NCBI GenBank assembly: GCA_011390935.1
Contig: JAABRL010000001.1
Location: 141,940-205,939, forward strand
Origin: Gemmatimonas sp.
Lineage (GTDB): Bacteria > Gemmatimonadota > Gemmatimonadetes > Gemmatimonadales > Gemmatimonadaceae
Direction: 5' to 3'
Length of the DNA: 64,000 nt
A model generated the notes under the pieces. The model worked only from the letters and a program-made list of their open reading frames with translations, searched no databases and was not told where the DNA came from. Shown piece after piece: positions 1 through 12,560 of this stretch. A program made the translations under genes and the position numbers. Every line of letters begins with the position of its first letter. Within the stretch, counting starts at the first letter, position 1.

Positions 1-2
1 GT

Positions 3-2009
3 GACGGCCAGAAGAACACGTCGGTCACGTGGCGCCACAATCAGAACTTCAGCAAGGACACGCGGCTCGCGGCCAACATCAACTGGGTGCAGAGCACCAC
101 GGTGCAGCGGCAGACCACGTTCAACCCGCAGGCGGCGATGGCCACCATCGTGTCGCAGCTCAACTACCAGACGCGCGTGGGACCGGCACGACTGAGTGTG
201 GGTGGCACGCGCAAGCAGTATCCCGGGCGACAGCAGACCGATATGGACCTGCCCAACCTCAACCTCACAGCCGGGACGCTGGCGCTGGGACCGGTGGAGT
301 GGACGCCGAGCGTGCGATTCAATCAGTCACGCACGGACAACATCGATCAGGGCATTCAGTTCGGCTATGTGTTTCGGCCCGGGCCGAATGGCGGATTGGA
401 CAGCACGCGTGTGAATGCCTCCCGTCGGAACACGAACTTCGGCTTTGATACGCCGCTCAAGATCTTCGACTTTCAGCTCGGCAACAGCTTTACCATCACC
501 GAGCGATTCGACGACTATCCCGAACAGCGCATCGTGCGTGACGTGCGTGACACGTCGATCACGAGTACTCGCGTCTTCGCGCAGCGCTTCTATACGAGCA
601 TCGACTGGAATCCGTCGTTCAACCTGCCGCGCTTCCTGCAGGGGACGTGGAACGTCTCGCCCAACGCGAGACTGGTGAACGTCGATCCAGCGGCTGGCCT
701 GATCGTGCGCTCCGAACTCAGTGGCGGGCGATACGTCTCGCAGCGCAAGCGCATCGAGTACGGGCTGTCGGCAGCGCCCACGATCTACGGTCTCATTCCC
801 GGCTTCGGGCCAGTGGAAACGTTCCGGCACTCCATCAGCCCCGGTTTCACGTACAGTCTCTCGCCCGCGGCGGAGGTCAGTGATGACTTTCTGCAGGCGA
901 CGGGGCGAACTCGCGTGGGGTATCTCGGCGCGCTGCCTCGCAATGCGGTGTCGCTGTCGTTGTCGACCACCCTCGAAGGCAAGCTCAAGGTGCGGCAGAC
1001 CGAGGAGGACGACGACGCCAGCGGTGCACTGCCCGACTCGACGGCTGACGCCGAGGATGGCGAGCCGCGGGTGGAAGGCGAAGTCGGGCCTCGTCGTCCG
1101 GTTGCCGCCGAGCAAGGCCAGAAGATCCGTCTGCTCGCGCTCAACTTCTCGTCGCTCAGCTACGACTTCATTCGGGCGGACACGGCGGCCACCGGATTGG
1201 TGGAGCAGAACTTCACCATTTCGGCGCGTACCGATCTGCTGCCGAACCTGGACTTCCGCATGGGCTACGAACTCTTTCAGGGAGATCCGCTCAGCGACAC
1301 GGCGCTGTTCAGTCCATTCCGCAGCGACCTCGGGGTGAACTTCTCGCTCGATGGCAAGTCGGGGCTGGTCGCGCTGATCGGACGGCTGTTCGGTCGCCGA
1401 GGGGCGATCGAGGCCGCAGGCGCGGCGGACTCCCTCACCACGGCGCGCCGCAGCGACTTCACGCAGCGCGGTGGCGGTGCGCTCTCGGCCGCGGGCTCTC
1501 AGGCGCGCGGTGCGCCGCTGGCGTTGCCTGCGGGACAGGGTTGGCAGCTCTCGCTGACGTACAACGCGACCCGACAGCGGCCGCCCACCGGCGGTGAGCA
1601 GATTGCCCCTGATCCGGCGGCGCAGTGCCGCAATGTGTTCGTGGAGAACTCATTCGAGTTCGACAACTGCGTGCTCACCGCGAACACGTCACCGCCTCCC
1701 GGATTCGACGCCGGTGGCTTTACCACGCCCGGCGGTCCGATCTTCCTGCGGCCACCGAACGAGAACCTGAGCGGCAATCTGTCGTTCGGCCTCACGCCGA
1801 ACTGGAGTACGTCGATGACCGCGCAGTACGACATGGTGCGTCGCGACTTCGGCTCGCTGCAGGTGGGGCTGCAGCGCGAGTTGCACGACTGGAACGCCGT
1901 GTTCTCGTTCACGCGCGCCCCGAACGGCAACTTCGCGTTCAACTTCTTCATCGCGCTGAAGGCCTCGCCCGAAATCAAGTTCAACTACGATCGGCGGTCC
2001 GTGCGATGA
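3..2009 (+). CDS. Outer-membrane beta-barrel protein, LptD-like (5'-truncated by window start)
   Basis: Frame 3 is open from the first base (DGQKNTSVTWRHNQNFSKDTRLAANINW...) to TGA at 2007-2009. Repeated amphipathic beta-strand style sequence ending ...[20 protein letters not shown] resembles LptD/OstA-like proteins. Confidence 0.55.
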   Translation, partial: DGQKNTSVTWRHNQNFSKDTRLAANINWVQSTTVQRQTTFNPQAAMATIVSQLNYQTRVGPARLSVGGTRKQYPGRQQTDMDLPNLNLTAGTLALGPVEWTPSVRFNQSRTDNIDQGIQFGYVFRPGPNGGLDSTRVNASRRNTNFGFDTPLKIFDFQLGNSFTITERFDDYPEQRIVRDVRDTSITSTRVFAQRFYTSIDWNPSFNLPRFLQGTWNVSPNARLVNVDPAAGLIVRSELSGGRYVSQRKRIEYGLSAAPTIYGLIPGFGPVETFRHSISPGFTYSLSPAAEVSDDFLQATGRTRVGYLGALPRNAVSLSLSTTLEGKLKVRQTEEDDDASGALPDSTADAEDGEPRVEGEVGPRRPVAAEQGQKIRLLALNFSSLSYDFIRADTAATGLVEQNFTISARTDLLPNLDFRMGYELFQGDPLSDTALFSPFRSDLGVNFSLDGKSGLVALIGRLFGRRGAIEAAGAADSLTTARRSDFTQRGGGALSAAGSQARGAPLALPAGQGWQLSLTYNATRQRPPTGGEQIAPDPAAQCRNVFVENSFEFDNCVLTANTSPPPGFDAGGFTTPGGPIFLRPPNENLSGNLSFGLTPNWSTSMTAQYDMVRRDFGSLQVGLQRELHDWNAVFSFTRAPNGNFAFNFFIALKASPEIKFNYDRRSVR

Positions 2010-3537
2010 AGACGCCTGCGACGTGGGCGCTCGACGGACGCACGCTGTCGCTGGAGGTGCTCGAAGCGGTCGCGCACGGTCGCTGCGTGCTCACGCTGTG
2101 CGCCGAGACCGAGGCACGCATGCACCGCACGCGGGCGGTCGTGGATCGGGCAGTCGCGCTCGGCGAGCCGGTGTACGGTGTGAACACCGGCTTCGGCAAG
2201 CTGTCGGAAGTTGCGATTCCGCGCGTGGACCTGGCCACACTGCAGCGCAATCTGGTGCGCAGTCACGCGGCGGGCGTCGGGGCCCCGCTGCCGGAGCGCG
2301 AAGTACGTGCCATGATGCTGTTACGGGCCAATGTGCTGGCGAGTGGCTTCGCCGGCGCGCGCCCGCAGCTCGTGCACCTGCTCCTCGCCATGCTCTCCGC
2401 GGGAGTGATTCCCGTCATCCCGGAGCAGGGGAGTGTGGGCGCGAGCGGCGACCTTGCCCCGCTCGCGCATCTCGCGCTGGTGCTCATCGGCGAAGGGCGG
2501 GCGCGATACGCCGGCGCAGAAGGCGACGGCGCGACGATGCTGGCGCGTGCGGGGCTCACCCCCGTGGTGCTCGAGGCCAAGGAGGGGCTCGCGCTGATCA
2601 ATGGCACGCAAGCGCACACGGCAGTCGCGGCGCTTGCGGCGGCCGAGCTGCTCCGGTTGTGGCGGCAGGCGCACGTGATCGGCGCCATGACGCTCGACGC
2701 GCTGCTCGGCACTCCCGACGCCTTCGATGCGCGCATCCAGGACGCGCGCGGACAGCAGGGGCAAAAGACATCGGCGGCGCTGCTGCGATCGCTGCTGGCG
2801 GACAGCGCACTGCGCGAGTCGCACCGTGTGGGCGATCCCCGGGTGCAGGATGCGTATGCACTGCGATGCATGCCGCAGGTGCACGGGCCGGCGCTCGATG
2901 CCTGGCAGTTTGCGGCCGACGTGATCGGTCGTGAACTCAACGCGGCCACCGATAACCCGCTGGTGCTCGACAGCGGCGAGCTGCTCAGCGGCGGCAACTT
3001 TCATGGACAGGCGGTTGCCATGGCTGCCGATGTGCTGGCCATCGTGTGTGCGAATCTCGCGGTGATCAGCGAGCGGCGCACGGATCGATTGGTGCACCCC
3101 GACTTCAATCATGGCCTGCCGGCGTTTCTCGCCGGACAGCCGGGGCTCGAGTCCGGGCTCATGATGGCGCAGGTCACGGCCGCGGCACTGGCAAGTGACC
3201 TCAAGCGATTGGCGATGCCGGCAAGCGTGGACTCCATTCCGACCGACGGCAACAAGGAGGATGTCGTGCCGATGGCGATGGGGGCAGCGCTCAAGCTGCG
3301 CCAGAGTGTGCACGCGCTGCGACATGTGCTTGCGGTGGAGCTGCTGTGTGCCGCTGATGCGCTCGATTTCCGCCGTCCGCTGCAGAGCAGTCCGGCCGTG
3401 GAGCGTGCTCATGCGATCGTGCGTTCGCTGGTGCCACCGCGCAGTGGCGATCGCCCGCCGTCCCCCGATCTGCATGTGTTGGCCACCGCATTGGCCGACG
3501 GCGCCTTCGATCCCGACCTGACCCCGGAGCCCGGCGT

Positions 3538-3541
<4 letters not shown>
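2006..3541 (+). CDS. hutH: Histidine ammonia-lyase
   Basis: [14 protein letters not shown], the MIO-forming ASG motif in [14 protein letters not shown], and [13 protein letters not shown] overlap with the upstream CDS. Confidence 0.96.
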
Positions 3542-5210
<1,669 letters not shown>

Positions 5211-5217
<7 letters not shown>

Positions 5218-6200
5218 GTTCGCGGTACCGCCCCTGGCACGTGCCACTGTTCATGGCCAAGTACGCGTTGTTGCGGGTGCGACGTCGTCCCGTGCTGCTC
5301 AACCTCGAAGTCACCATGCGCTGCAACGCGAAGTGCGGCTTCTGCGACTACTGGAAGACGCCCGCGCAGGCGAAAGCGGAAGAGTTGCGCGAGTTCGCCG
5401 ACATCGCGCGTCGCTTCAATCCCATGATGATCACATTCACAGGTGGCGAGCCCACGCTGCGGCGCGACCTGGAAGACATCGTGGCCTCGGTGCGCGCCGC
5501 CACCTCGCTGTCGTACCTCACCATGATCACGCACGGTGGCATGCTCACCCTCGATCGTGCGCAGTCGCTGTGGGACGCGGGGCTCGATCAGTTCAATATT
5601 TCGCTCGATTATCTCGATGGCCGCCACGACGATGCACGCGGCATCCCGGGACTGACCGGCAAGATCATGGACACGGTACCGCGCATGAAGGCCGCGGGTA
5701 TCGGCAGCGTGCGCTTCAACACCGTGATCAAGAACGACAATCTCGATCAGCTGCTGCCGATCGTGCACACGGCCGCGCGCATGGGCGCAGGTGTGAACTT
5801 CTCCGTGTACACGGATGCGAAGAACGGCAACGGCGAGCATCTGCTCAATGATGCGCAGCATCGTGCGCTCGACGACGCGATTGCCGCACTGCTCGACTAC
5901 AAGCGAAAGCACCGCGGCGTGATCACCAACTCCGACCACTACCTCGCGGAGATTCCGCGCTGGGTGCGTGGGCAACTCACCGAACCGTGTCCGAGTGGCA
6001 CCACCACGGTGCATGTGGACCCGAAGGGCACGGTACGGCGCTGCCCTGACTTTCCTCCCGATGTGGATTGGAAGCAGTGGAAGCCGTATGAGCCCATCGC
6101 ATGCGATGATTGTTTCTACGCCTGCCGCGGTGAGGCGCAGGCGCCCATGCGCTGGTCACGCGTGCTTGATGTCATGGCGCGTCCCTCGGCGACCGAGTGA
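5211..6200 (+). CDS. Radical SAM protein with SPASM-like C-terminal Cys cluster
   Basis: [19 protein letters not shown] gives CxxxCxxC (C38, C42, C45); [14 protein letters not shown]-terminal [21 protein letters not shown]...[11 protein letters not shown]. Overlaps the hutU stop and the hutI start. Confidence 0.9.
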
Positions 6201-7477
6201 GCGTCGTGCCCACCACGCTCTTCGTGAACGCGGCGCAGACCGTTACCTGTTCGGGGCCGGCGCGTGCGCGTCGCGGCCCGGAGATGCAGGATGCCGGCGT
6301 GCGTGACGGGGTGGGCGTGGCCGTGCAGGGGGAGCGCATCGTCATGGTGGACACCGACGATATGCTACGACGCGCATATCCCGACGCGCACGAAGTCGAC
6401 TGCAATCGCGGGCTGCTCGCGCCGGGTTTTGTGGACTCGCACACGCACGCGGTGTTCGGGGCCGCGCGCTTCGCCGAACATGAGCTGCGCGCCACCGGCG
6501 TGCCCTATCTCGAAATTGCGCACCGCGGCGGTGGGATTCATTCGTCGGTGCGCAGTCTGCGCGACACGCCGAGCGGTGTGCTGTTCGACCTCGCCGTGCC
6601 CCGTATGGCGCGACTGCTTGCCGGCGGGGTGACCACGGTCGAGATCAAGTCGGGATACGGCCTGTCGGTGGCCGAGGAGCTGCGCACGTTGCGCGTGATT
6701 CGCCAACTTGCCGAGGCGTTGCCGGCACGCGTGGTGGCCACGTGTCTCGGCGCCCATGAAGTACCGCTGGAGTATCGCGAGGCATCCGGCGGTCGCGAGG
6801 CGTGGCTGGTCGCGCTCGAAGAGGAGTTGCATCCGGCGGTCGCGCGTGAGGGGCTCGCGCACTTCGCCGACATCTTCTGCGAGCCGGGCGTCTTCACGCG
6901 CGACGAGTCGCGCCGTGTACTCGCCGGCGCTCGCGCCGCCGGGCTCGCCCTCAAGCTGCACGCCGATGAACTGCACGACGGCGACGGGGCGTCGCTCGCC
7001 GTGGAACTCGGCGCGACCTCGGCCGATCACCTCGCCGCGATCTCGGATGCCGGAATCACAGCGCTCGCGGCCAGCGAGACCGTGGCCACGTTGCTGCCCG
7101 CCACCATGCTCTTTCTTGGCACCGGTCGGCAGGCGCCGGCGCGCCGGCTCCTCGAGGCCGGGGCGGCGGTGGCATTGGCCACCGATTTCAACCCCGGCAC
7201 ATCGCCGCTCACCAGTTTTCCGCTCCTGCTGACGCTCGCGGTCAGCGAGCTGCGCATGTCGGCGGCCGAGGCCTGGCTTGCCACGACCGTCAACGGCGCC
7301 GCAGCGCTTGGGCTCGCCGGCGAGACCGGCCAGCTCGCGGCGGGATTCTCCGCGGATCTCGCGGTGCACGCCGTCGACGACTACCGGGCGTTGCCTTACT
7401 GGTTCGGCGAGCGTCTTTGCGACGTGGCGTGGTGCCGCGGCCGCGCTTGTCACTCATCCCGCGCTGTCGTAGCTTGA
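6197..7477 (+). CDS. hutI: Imidazolonepropionase
   Basis: GLLAPGFVDSHTHAVFGAARFAEHELRATGVPYLEIAHRGGGIHSSVRSLR; LHADELHDG; ATDFNPGTSP. GTG start. Confidence 0.96.
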   Translation: MSVVPTTLFVNAAQTVTCSGPARARRGPEMQDAGVRDGVGVAVQGERIVMVDTDDMLRRAYPDAHEVDCNRGLLAPGFVDSHTHAVFGAARFAEHELRATGVPYLEIAHRGGGIHSSVRSLRDTPSGVLFDLAVPRMARLLAGGVTTVEIKSGYGLSVAEELRTLRVIRQLAEALPARVVATCLGAHEVPLEYREASGGREAWLVALEEELHPAVAREGLAHFADIFCEPGVFTRDESRRVLAGARAAGLALKLHADELHDGDGASLAVELGATSADHLAAISDAGITALAASETVATLLPATMLFLGTGRQAPARRLLEAGAAVALATDFNPGTSPLTSFPLLLTLAVSELRMSAAEAWLATTVNGAAALGLAGETGQLAAGFSADLAVHAVDDYRALPYWFGERLCDVAWCRGRACHSSRAVVA

Positions 7478-7546
7478 CGTTCCTGCGGCCATCGGCCGTC
7501 GGAGGAGTCTCACCGCCTGCCCCCTACGGGAGAACGCCCCGAGCCG

Positions 7547-10500
7547 ATGTCGAACGCCGCCAAGTACAAGAAAAAAGCGGCCGAACTCGAGTTGCAGAAG
7601 CAGTTCGACAAGGCGGTCGCGATGTACGTGCGCGCGATCGAAGCTGGGGATGCCGAGGGGGCCGAGGTTGATGTCACCGTCCTGAACAAGGTTGGTGACC
7701 TCACGCTCCGCCTTGGGCGCGTTGGCGAAGCGGTCACGTCGTACGAGCGGGCGGTCGAGCACTACACCACCGTCGGCCTCTTCAACAACGCGATCGCGCT
7801 CTGCAACAAGATTCTGCGCCACGCTCCAGGCCGTGCCGGGATCTATCTCACGCTCGGCCGCGTGTGCGCGAAAAAGGGCATGCGCGGCGACGCGACACGC
7901 AACTTCCTCGAGTACGCGTCGCGCATGAAGCAGGAAGGGCGCACCGACGAGGCCATGCGCTCGCTGGCGGAAGTGGCCGGTCTCATGCCGGAGCTCGATG
8001 AGGTGCGTCGGCTGGTCGAGGAGCACGCTGAGCGGGTGGGGATTGCCCTGCCGGCTGCGGCGGCGCCCGAGGACGGGGACGCCGGCGGTGCCGCACGTCG
8101 TGACAGTCTCGTGTTCCTGGACATCGACTACGATGCGCCAGTTGCGCCGACGCCACCGATCGGCGCGTTGCCGATTCCCGCTCGTCCGACGCCGCTCGCG
8201 TCACCCGCTGTGCCGCCGGCCGATGCGCCTCGCACGAGCTCTCTCGACGATCTGCTGATCTTCGACCCGTTGTCGGACGACGGGGGGCCAGAGGAGGCGG
8301 CATCGCTCGAAGGGCTCGACACGCTGCCTGATGCCGAGGACGCTCACGATGTGCCGTCCTTGCTGACGCCCGCGGAGTCCATCGTGGTGGATCCGTCGCT
8401 GACGGTCGCGGATGGGTTGACGGATGCGCTCGGCTTCGATGTCGAGGCGCCGTCGCAGGGTGACGCTCCCCCGGTCGAAGGGCTGGTCAGTGATGTCGAC
8501 GACTACGCCGCCGATTCGCCGAGCGCGCCCGAGCACGCTGCGGCCGTCGAGGACATCGACACGCCCGTCGACGACACACCAACGCTCGACACCTCGGCTC
8601 TCGACACCTCGGCTCTCGACACCTCGGCTCTCGACACCTCGGCTGTCGACACCGCGGCTGATGAAACACCGGAGACCGCGCCCGTTTCCCCAGACGATGA
8701 CGCGGAGGCACTCGAGGAGGTGGAGCACGAGCTCGAGACGCTCACCCCGTACATGGGCGTCGCGGCCATCACGCCCCCGTCCGAGGAGGCGCTGCCGCCG
8801 GTTGCGCTCGATACGCTGTCGCCATACGATGGCGTTGAGACGGTGCCCGTATCTCCGTCGGAACCGCTGCATGAGCTCGACACGCTGTCGCCCTACGATG
8901 GTGTTGACGCCGTCACACCTGCGTCGGTGGAGACGGTGTCGTCGAACGAAGCGGGTACGGCGCACGAGGTGATGTCGGAAGCGAGCCTGCACCATGACGG
9001 CGCTGCCGACGCGATCGAGACGGTCGAGAACGCGGGGCAGCCCGTTGCGCCCGAGTTTGAGCTCTCGCTCGAGGCGATCGATGCACTCGACGTGTCCCGT
9101 GAGGCGACCGATGCACTCGACGTGTCCCGTGAGGCGACCGAGGCGCTGGAGGTGCCGGTTGAGACGACCGATGTACCCGACGGATCAGTCGAAGCGACCG
9201 AGGTGCTCGAGATGCCGGGTGCGGAGGCCGAGCGACCTGACGTGTCGCGTGACGCCACCGACGCAGACGAGGCCTCACGCAGCGCGGCTGATGACCTCGA
9301 GATCGCGTACGACGCGGCACTGTCGCCCGAGTTGATGGACGAGGTTGAAGTGTCACGTGAGGTGATGGACGAGGTTGACGTGTCACGTGAGGTGATGGGT
9401 GACGTCGAGCGGTGGCCCGCGATGATCGACGACGTCGAACTGTCGCCTGAGCTCTTGGACGGCATCGAACCGTCGCGTGAGGTATGGGACGACGTTGCGC
9501 TGTCGCCTGAGGAACTGGGTGAGGTCGAACTGTCGCCCGAGGCAGTCAACGAGGTTGAGATCTCGCCAAATGCGGACGGCGATGCGGTTGGCGACGCGGA
9601 GGTCCCGTTTGCGGTGGCAGGTGAGCTCGACGTGTGGCCTGAGGCGCTTGCCGAGGACGAGACCCCGCTGAATGAGCGTGACGAGCTCGAGGTGGCGCAC
9701 GAGGGGCATGTTGAGAACGAGGATGTTCCACAGGTGGTGATCGCCGACCTGCTGATGAGTGAGCCGCTTCCGCCGGCGCACTCCACGAGGCCGGCGCGCG
9801 TGATTCCGCGTTTGGATCCCCACGATTTCATCCTGCCCGGCGAGCTGCCGCCGATCGTGCTCCCCGACGAATGGCTGGGCGCCGCGGTGTCGGTGCCGAT
9901 CCCCTCTTCGGAGTCGCCCGCGGCGTTGGTGGATGCGCCCCTTGCCGACGAGGTCAACCTCGCCACGGACGAGCCGGCGATGGTGGACGAGCCGGCGATG
10001 GTGGACGAGCCGGCGATGGTGGACGAGCCGGCGATGGTGCCTGAGACGTCGGCGGCGGTCGAGCCGCTGATGGAGGCACCAGCTGATACGTTCGACGCGC
10101 CGATGGCAAACGGTCTCGTCCAAACGCCCACGGACTCGCTGGAGGGTAAGCCGCCGGCGAGCGCGCTCACCCCGGTCGACGAGGCGGAGACGCCCGCTGA
10201 TGCGGCGAGCACGGTCGATGATCTCGACGAACTGGACGCGGCGTTCACGCCCAGCGCGTCGGCCGCGGCGTTCAACCTCATGCTCGAACGGTGCGCACGG
10301 CTGCGCGACGAAGTCGACGCACACCCGGGTGACTGGGCGCGTCGTCGGCGTCTGGCCGAAGCACTGATCGAGGCGGGAGAGCGTGCGAGCGGTCTCGATG
10401 AGCTGGCGGCCACGGCGCTCGGACTGGAGCTCGAAGGCGCGCTGCCTGACGCGGTTCGCGTGCTGGACGATCTGGTACGCGTGGCGCCGGAGCAGGTGGC

Positions 10501-11263
10501 GTATCACCAGAAGCGGGTCGAACTGGCGGTGCGCCTCGGCGATCGCGATCGGCTCCGTGAGAGCTACCTCGACCTGGCCGATGCGCTGGTGCGCTCGGGG
10601 TATGCGGTGCGCGCGGAGCCGGTCTACGTGCGCGTGCTCGAACTCGACCCGTGGGATGACCGCGCGCGCGCCGCACTCGGTGACGCGGCGCCTCCGCCGC
10701 CCTCGCCCAAACCATCTGCGGCGCCGGCCGACGACGGCTACGTGAATCTGGCCGACTGGCTGGCCGATGACGCCGCGCCGCGGGATACCCGCATGCGCGT
10801 CAAGGAACCGACCGTCACGGGGGACGAGGACGCCGATTTCGATCAGCTGCTCCAGAACTTCCGCGAGGGGGTCGCACGGAGTCTCGGCGAGGATGACTAC
10901 GAGAGCCACTACGATCTCGGAGTGGCGTACAAGGAGATGGGGCTGCTGGACGACGCCATCGCCGAGTTCCAGCGGGCCCTGCGCAGTCCGACGCATCGGC
11001 TGCCTGCCTACGAGGCGCTGGGCCAGTGTTTCCTTGAACAAGGGAGCTTTCCAGTCGCCGTCACCGTTCTATCTCGAGCATTGCATGAGCCGGGGCTCGA
11101 TGACGAACAGCGAGTCGGTGTGCTCTACCTGCTGGGCTATGCGTGCGAAGCCCTGCAGCGCCGAGACGAGGCACGGAGCTATTATCAACGCGTGTACGCC
11201 ACTGACATTCATTTCCGAGACGTCGCCGAGCGACTGACTGCCCTCGACGGGAGCGCGCGATGA
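7547..11263 (+). CDS. Large TPR protein with acidic repeat-rich central region
   Basis: N-terminal TPR-like helices (YKKKAAELELQKQFDKAVAMYVRAIEAGD...), C-terminal TPRs (ESHYDLGVAYKEMGLLDDAIAEFQRAL...), long D/E/V-rich low-complexity middle with tandem repeats. Confidence 0.8.
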   Translation: MSNAAKYKKKAAELELQKQFDKAVAMYVRAIEAGDAEGAEVDVTVLNKVGDLTLRLGRVGEAVTSYERAVEHYTTVGLFNNAIALCNKILRHAPGRAGIYLTLGRVCAKKGMRGDATRNFLEYASRMKQEGRTDEAMRSLAEVAGLMPELDEVRRLVEEHAERVGIALPAAAAPEDGDAGGAARRDSLVFLDIDYDAPVAPTPPIGALPIPARPTPLASPAVPPADAPRTSSLDDLLIFDPLSDDGGPEEAASLEGLDTLPDAEDAHDVPSLLTPAESIVVDPSLTVADGLTDALGFDVEAPSQGDAPPVEGLVSDVDDYAADSPSAPEHAAAVEDIDTPVDDTPTLDTSALDTSALDTSALDTSAVDTAADETPETAPVSPDDDAEALEEVEHELETLTPYMGVAAITPPSEEALPPVALDTLSPYDGVETVPVSPSEPLHELDTLSPYDGVDAVTPASVETVSSNEAGTAHEVMSEASLHHDGAADAIETVENAGQPVAPEFELSLEAIDALDVSREATDALDVSREATEALEVPVETTDVPDGSVEATEVLEMPGAEAERPDVSRDATDADEASRSAADDLEIAYDAALSPELMDEVEVSREVMDEVDVSREVMGDVERWPAMIDDVELSPELLDGIEPSREVWDDVALSPEELGEVELSPEAVNEVEISPNADGDAVGDAEVPFAVAGELDVWPEALAEDETPLNERDELEVAHEGHVENEDVPQVVIADLLMSEPLPPAHSTRPARVIPRLDPHDFILPGELPPIVLPDEWLGAAVSVPIPSSESPAALVDAPLADEVNLATDEPAMVDEPAMVDEPAMVDEPAMVPETSAAVEPLMEAPADTFDAPMANGLVQTPTDSLEGKPPASALTPVDEAETPADAASTVDDLDELDAAFTPSASAAAFNLMLERCARLRDEVDAHPGDWARRRRLAEALIEAGERASGLDELAATALGLELEGALPDAVRVLDDLVRVAPEQVAYHQKRVELAVRLGDRDRLRESYLDLADALVRSGYAVRAEPVYVRVLELDPWDDRARAALGDAAPPPPSPKPSAAPADDGYVNLADWLADDAAPRDTRMRVKEPTVTGDEDADFDQLLQNFREGVARSLGEDDYESHYDLGVAYKEMGLLDDAIAEFQRALRSPTHRLPAYEALGQCFLEQGSFPVAVTVLSRALHEPGLDDEQRVGVLYLLGYACEALQRRDEARSYYQRVYATDIHFRDVAERLTALDGSAR
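8585..8659 (+). repeat. 15-bp in-frame tandem repeat (LDTSA), 4 exact copies plus 1 degenerate
   Basis: ctcgacacctcggct x4 (8585-8644), then gtcgacaccgcggct. Confidence 0.97.
9081..9140 (+). repeat. 30-bp direct repeat, 2 identical copies
   Basis: atgcactcgacgtgtcccgtgaggcgaccg at 9081-9110 and 9111-9140. Confidence 0.95.
9341..9400 (+). repeat. 30-bp direct repeat, 2 near-identical copies
   Basis: gaggttga(a/c)gtgtcacgtgaggtgatgg(ac/gt) twice. Confidence 0.93.
9968..10039 (+). repeat. 18-bp in-frame tandem repeat (DEPAMV), 4 copies
   Basis: gacgagccggcgatggtg repeated four times without interruption. Confidence 0.97.
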
Positions 11264-12267
11264 CCGTATCCACGCGCACCCCGTCGGCGTTGGCGGCGGC
11301 GCTGCGCGACATTCAAGCGCCCGTCCAGCGGGAGCTCGAGCTGGTGCCGGGCGAGATCCGGCGCATCGTCACCGCCGACGTTCCGCTCGTGCAGGAGGTG
11401 GGAGACCATCTGCTGAGCATGAAAGGCAAGTTGCTGCGCCCCACGCTCGTGCTGCTGGCCGGCTCCGTCGAGGAGCGGCTCGATCCGGCGCGAGCGATCA
11501 CCTGCGCCGCCGTGGTCGAGCTGCTGCATCTGGCCACGCTCATTCACGATGACGCCGTGGACCATTCCGTGTTGCGACGCGGGATGCCCACGGTGAACTC
11601 GCTGTTCAGTCACCAGGTCTCGGTGATCATGGGCGACTTCCTGTACTCGCGCGTGATGCGGGAGCTGGTGGCGCTCGAGGACATCGAGGTGATGCGCGTG
11701 GTGTCCAACGCTTCCGATGCGATGACGCTTGGCGAAATGCGGCAGCTCGCCGCGTTCGATGCGCTCGCGTTCACCGAGGCTGACTACGAGCGGCTGATCC
11801 GTGCCAAGACGTCGGCGCTCTTTGTGGCAGCGTGTGCGGTCGGCGCGCTCAGCGGCGCCCCGTCGCACATGCAAGCGCTCGCGCGCTATGGCGAGCGGCT
11901 GGGCATGGCGTTTCAGGTGGCGGACGACCTGCTCGACTACACCGAAACGGCGGCCATGACGGGCAAGCCGAGCGGGCTGGATCTGCGGGAGCACAAAGTC
12001 ACGTTGCCGCTGATCGCGGCGCTACGCACGATGTCCCCCGCGGCTCGCGTTCAGGTCGAGGCGTTGTTTGCCACGTCGGAACCAAGCGAAGCGTCGGTGA
12101 ACGAGGTGATTGCGCTGGTGCGTGACGCGGGTGGGCTGGACTACGCTCGGCGTCGGGCGGAGCAGTTCGCGCAGGAAGCCGAGGAGGCGATCGCCGAGCT
12201 GCCCCACGGCGCTGCCCGGAACGCGTTGTACGACGCGATCGGGTACGCCGTTGATCGGCGCTGGTGA
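11260..12267 (+). CDS. Polyprenyl synthetase family protein
   Basis: KGKLLRPTLVLLA, LLHLATLIHDDAVDHSVLRRGMPTVN (first Asp-rich motif), VADDLLDYTETAAMTGKPSGLDLREHKVTLPLI. Confidence 0.93.
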   Translation: MTVSTRTPSALAAALRDIQAPVQRELELVPGEIRRIVTADVPLVQEVGDHLLSMKGKLLRPTLVLLAGSVEERLDPARAITCAAVVELLHLATLIHDDAVDHSVLRRGMPTVNSLFSHQVSVIMGDFLYSRVMRELVALEDIEVMRVVSNASDAMTLGEMRQLAAFDALAFTEADYERLIRAKTSALFVAACAVGALSGAPSHMQALARYGERLGMAFQVADDLLDYTETAAMTGKPSGLDLREHKVTLPLIAALRTMSPAARVQVEALFATSEPSEASVNEVIALVRDAGGLDYARRRAEQFAQEAEEAIAELPHGAARNALYDAIGYAVDRRW

Positions 12268-12545
12268 TGGCCAAAGGACCTTCAAAGCACCGGCCGGTGT
12301 TCCATCTGTTGGTACTTGGCTCCGGGTTCGTAGCCGGGGGGCTGATGGCGCAGGTGGCGCGGAAGTTTCTGCCGTCGGGCGCGGTGAAGGAGTTCCTCAC
12401 CACGGGGGTCCAGCCATCGGTTGGCCCGCTGCCCATTGATTTGATTATATTGAAGTTTGCGGTCGGTCCGATCGCACTCGACGTGTCATTGCTGAGCTTG
12501 GTGGGCGTGCTGGTTGCCTACCTCATTGCACGCTCCCTGTTCTAG
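12267..12545 (+). CDS. Small membrane protein, DUF4321-like
   Basis: 92 aa; two hydrophobic segments flanking VARKFLPSGAVKEFLTTGVQPSVGPLPIDLIILKFAVGPIALDVSLLSLVGVLVAYLIARSLF. GTGATG start region. Confidence 0.65.
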   Translation: MAKGPSKHRPVFHLLVLGSGFVAGGLMAQVARKFLPSGAVKEFLTTGVQPSVGPLPIDLIILKFAVGPIALDVSLLSLVGVLVAYLIARSLF

Positions 12546-12560
12546 GAGTCAGGAGTCACC

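Noticed and set aside
8585-8659. CRISPR-like array
   Set aside because: Units are contiguous, in-frame coding repeats with no spacers.
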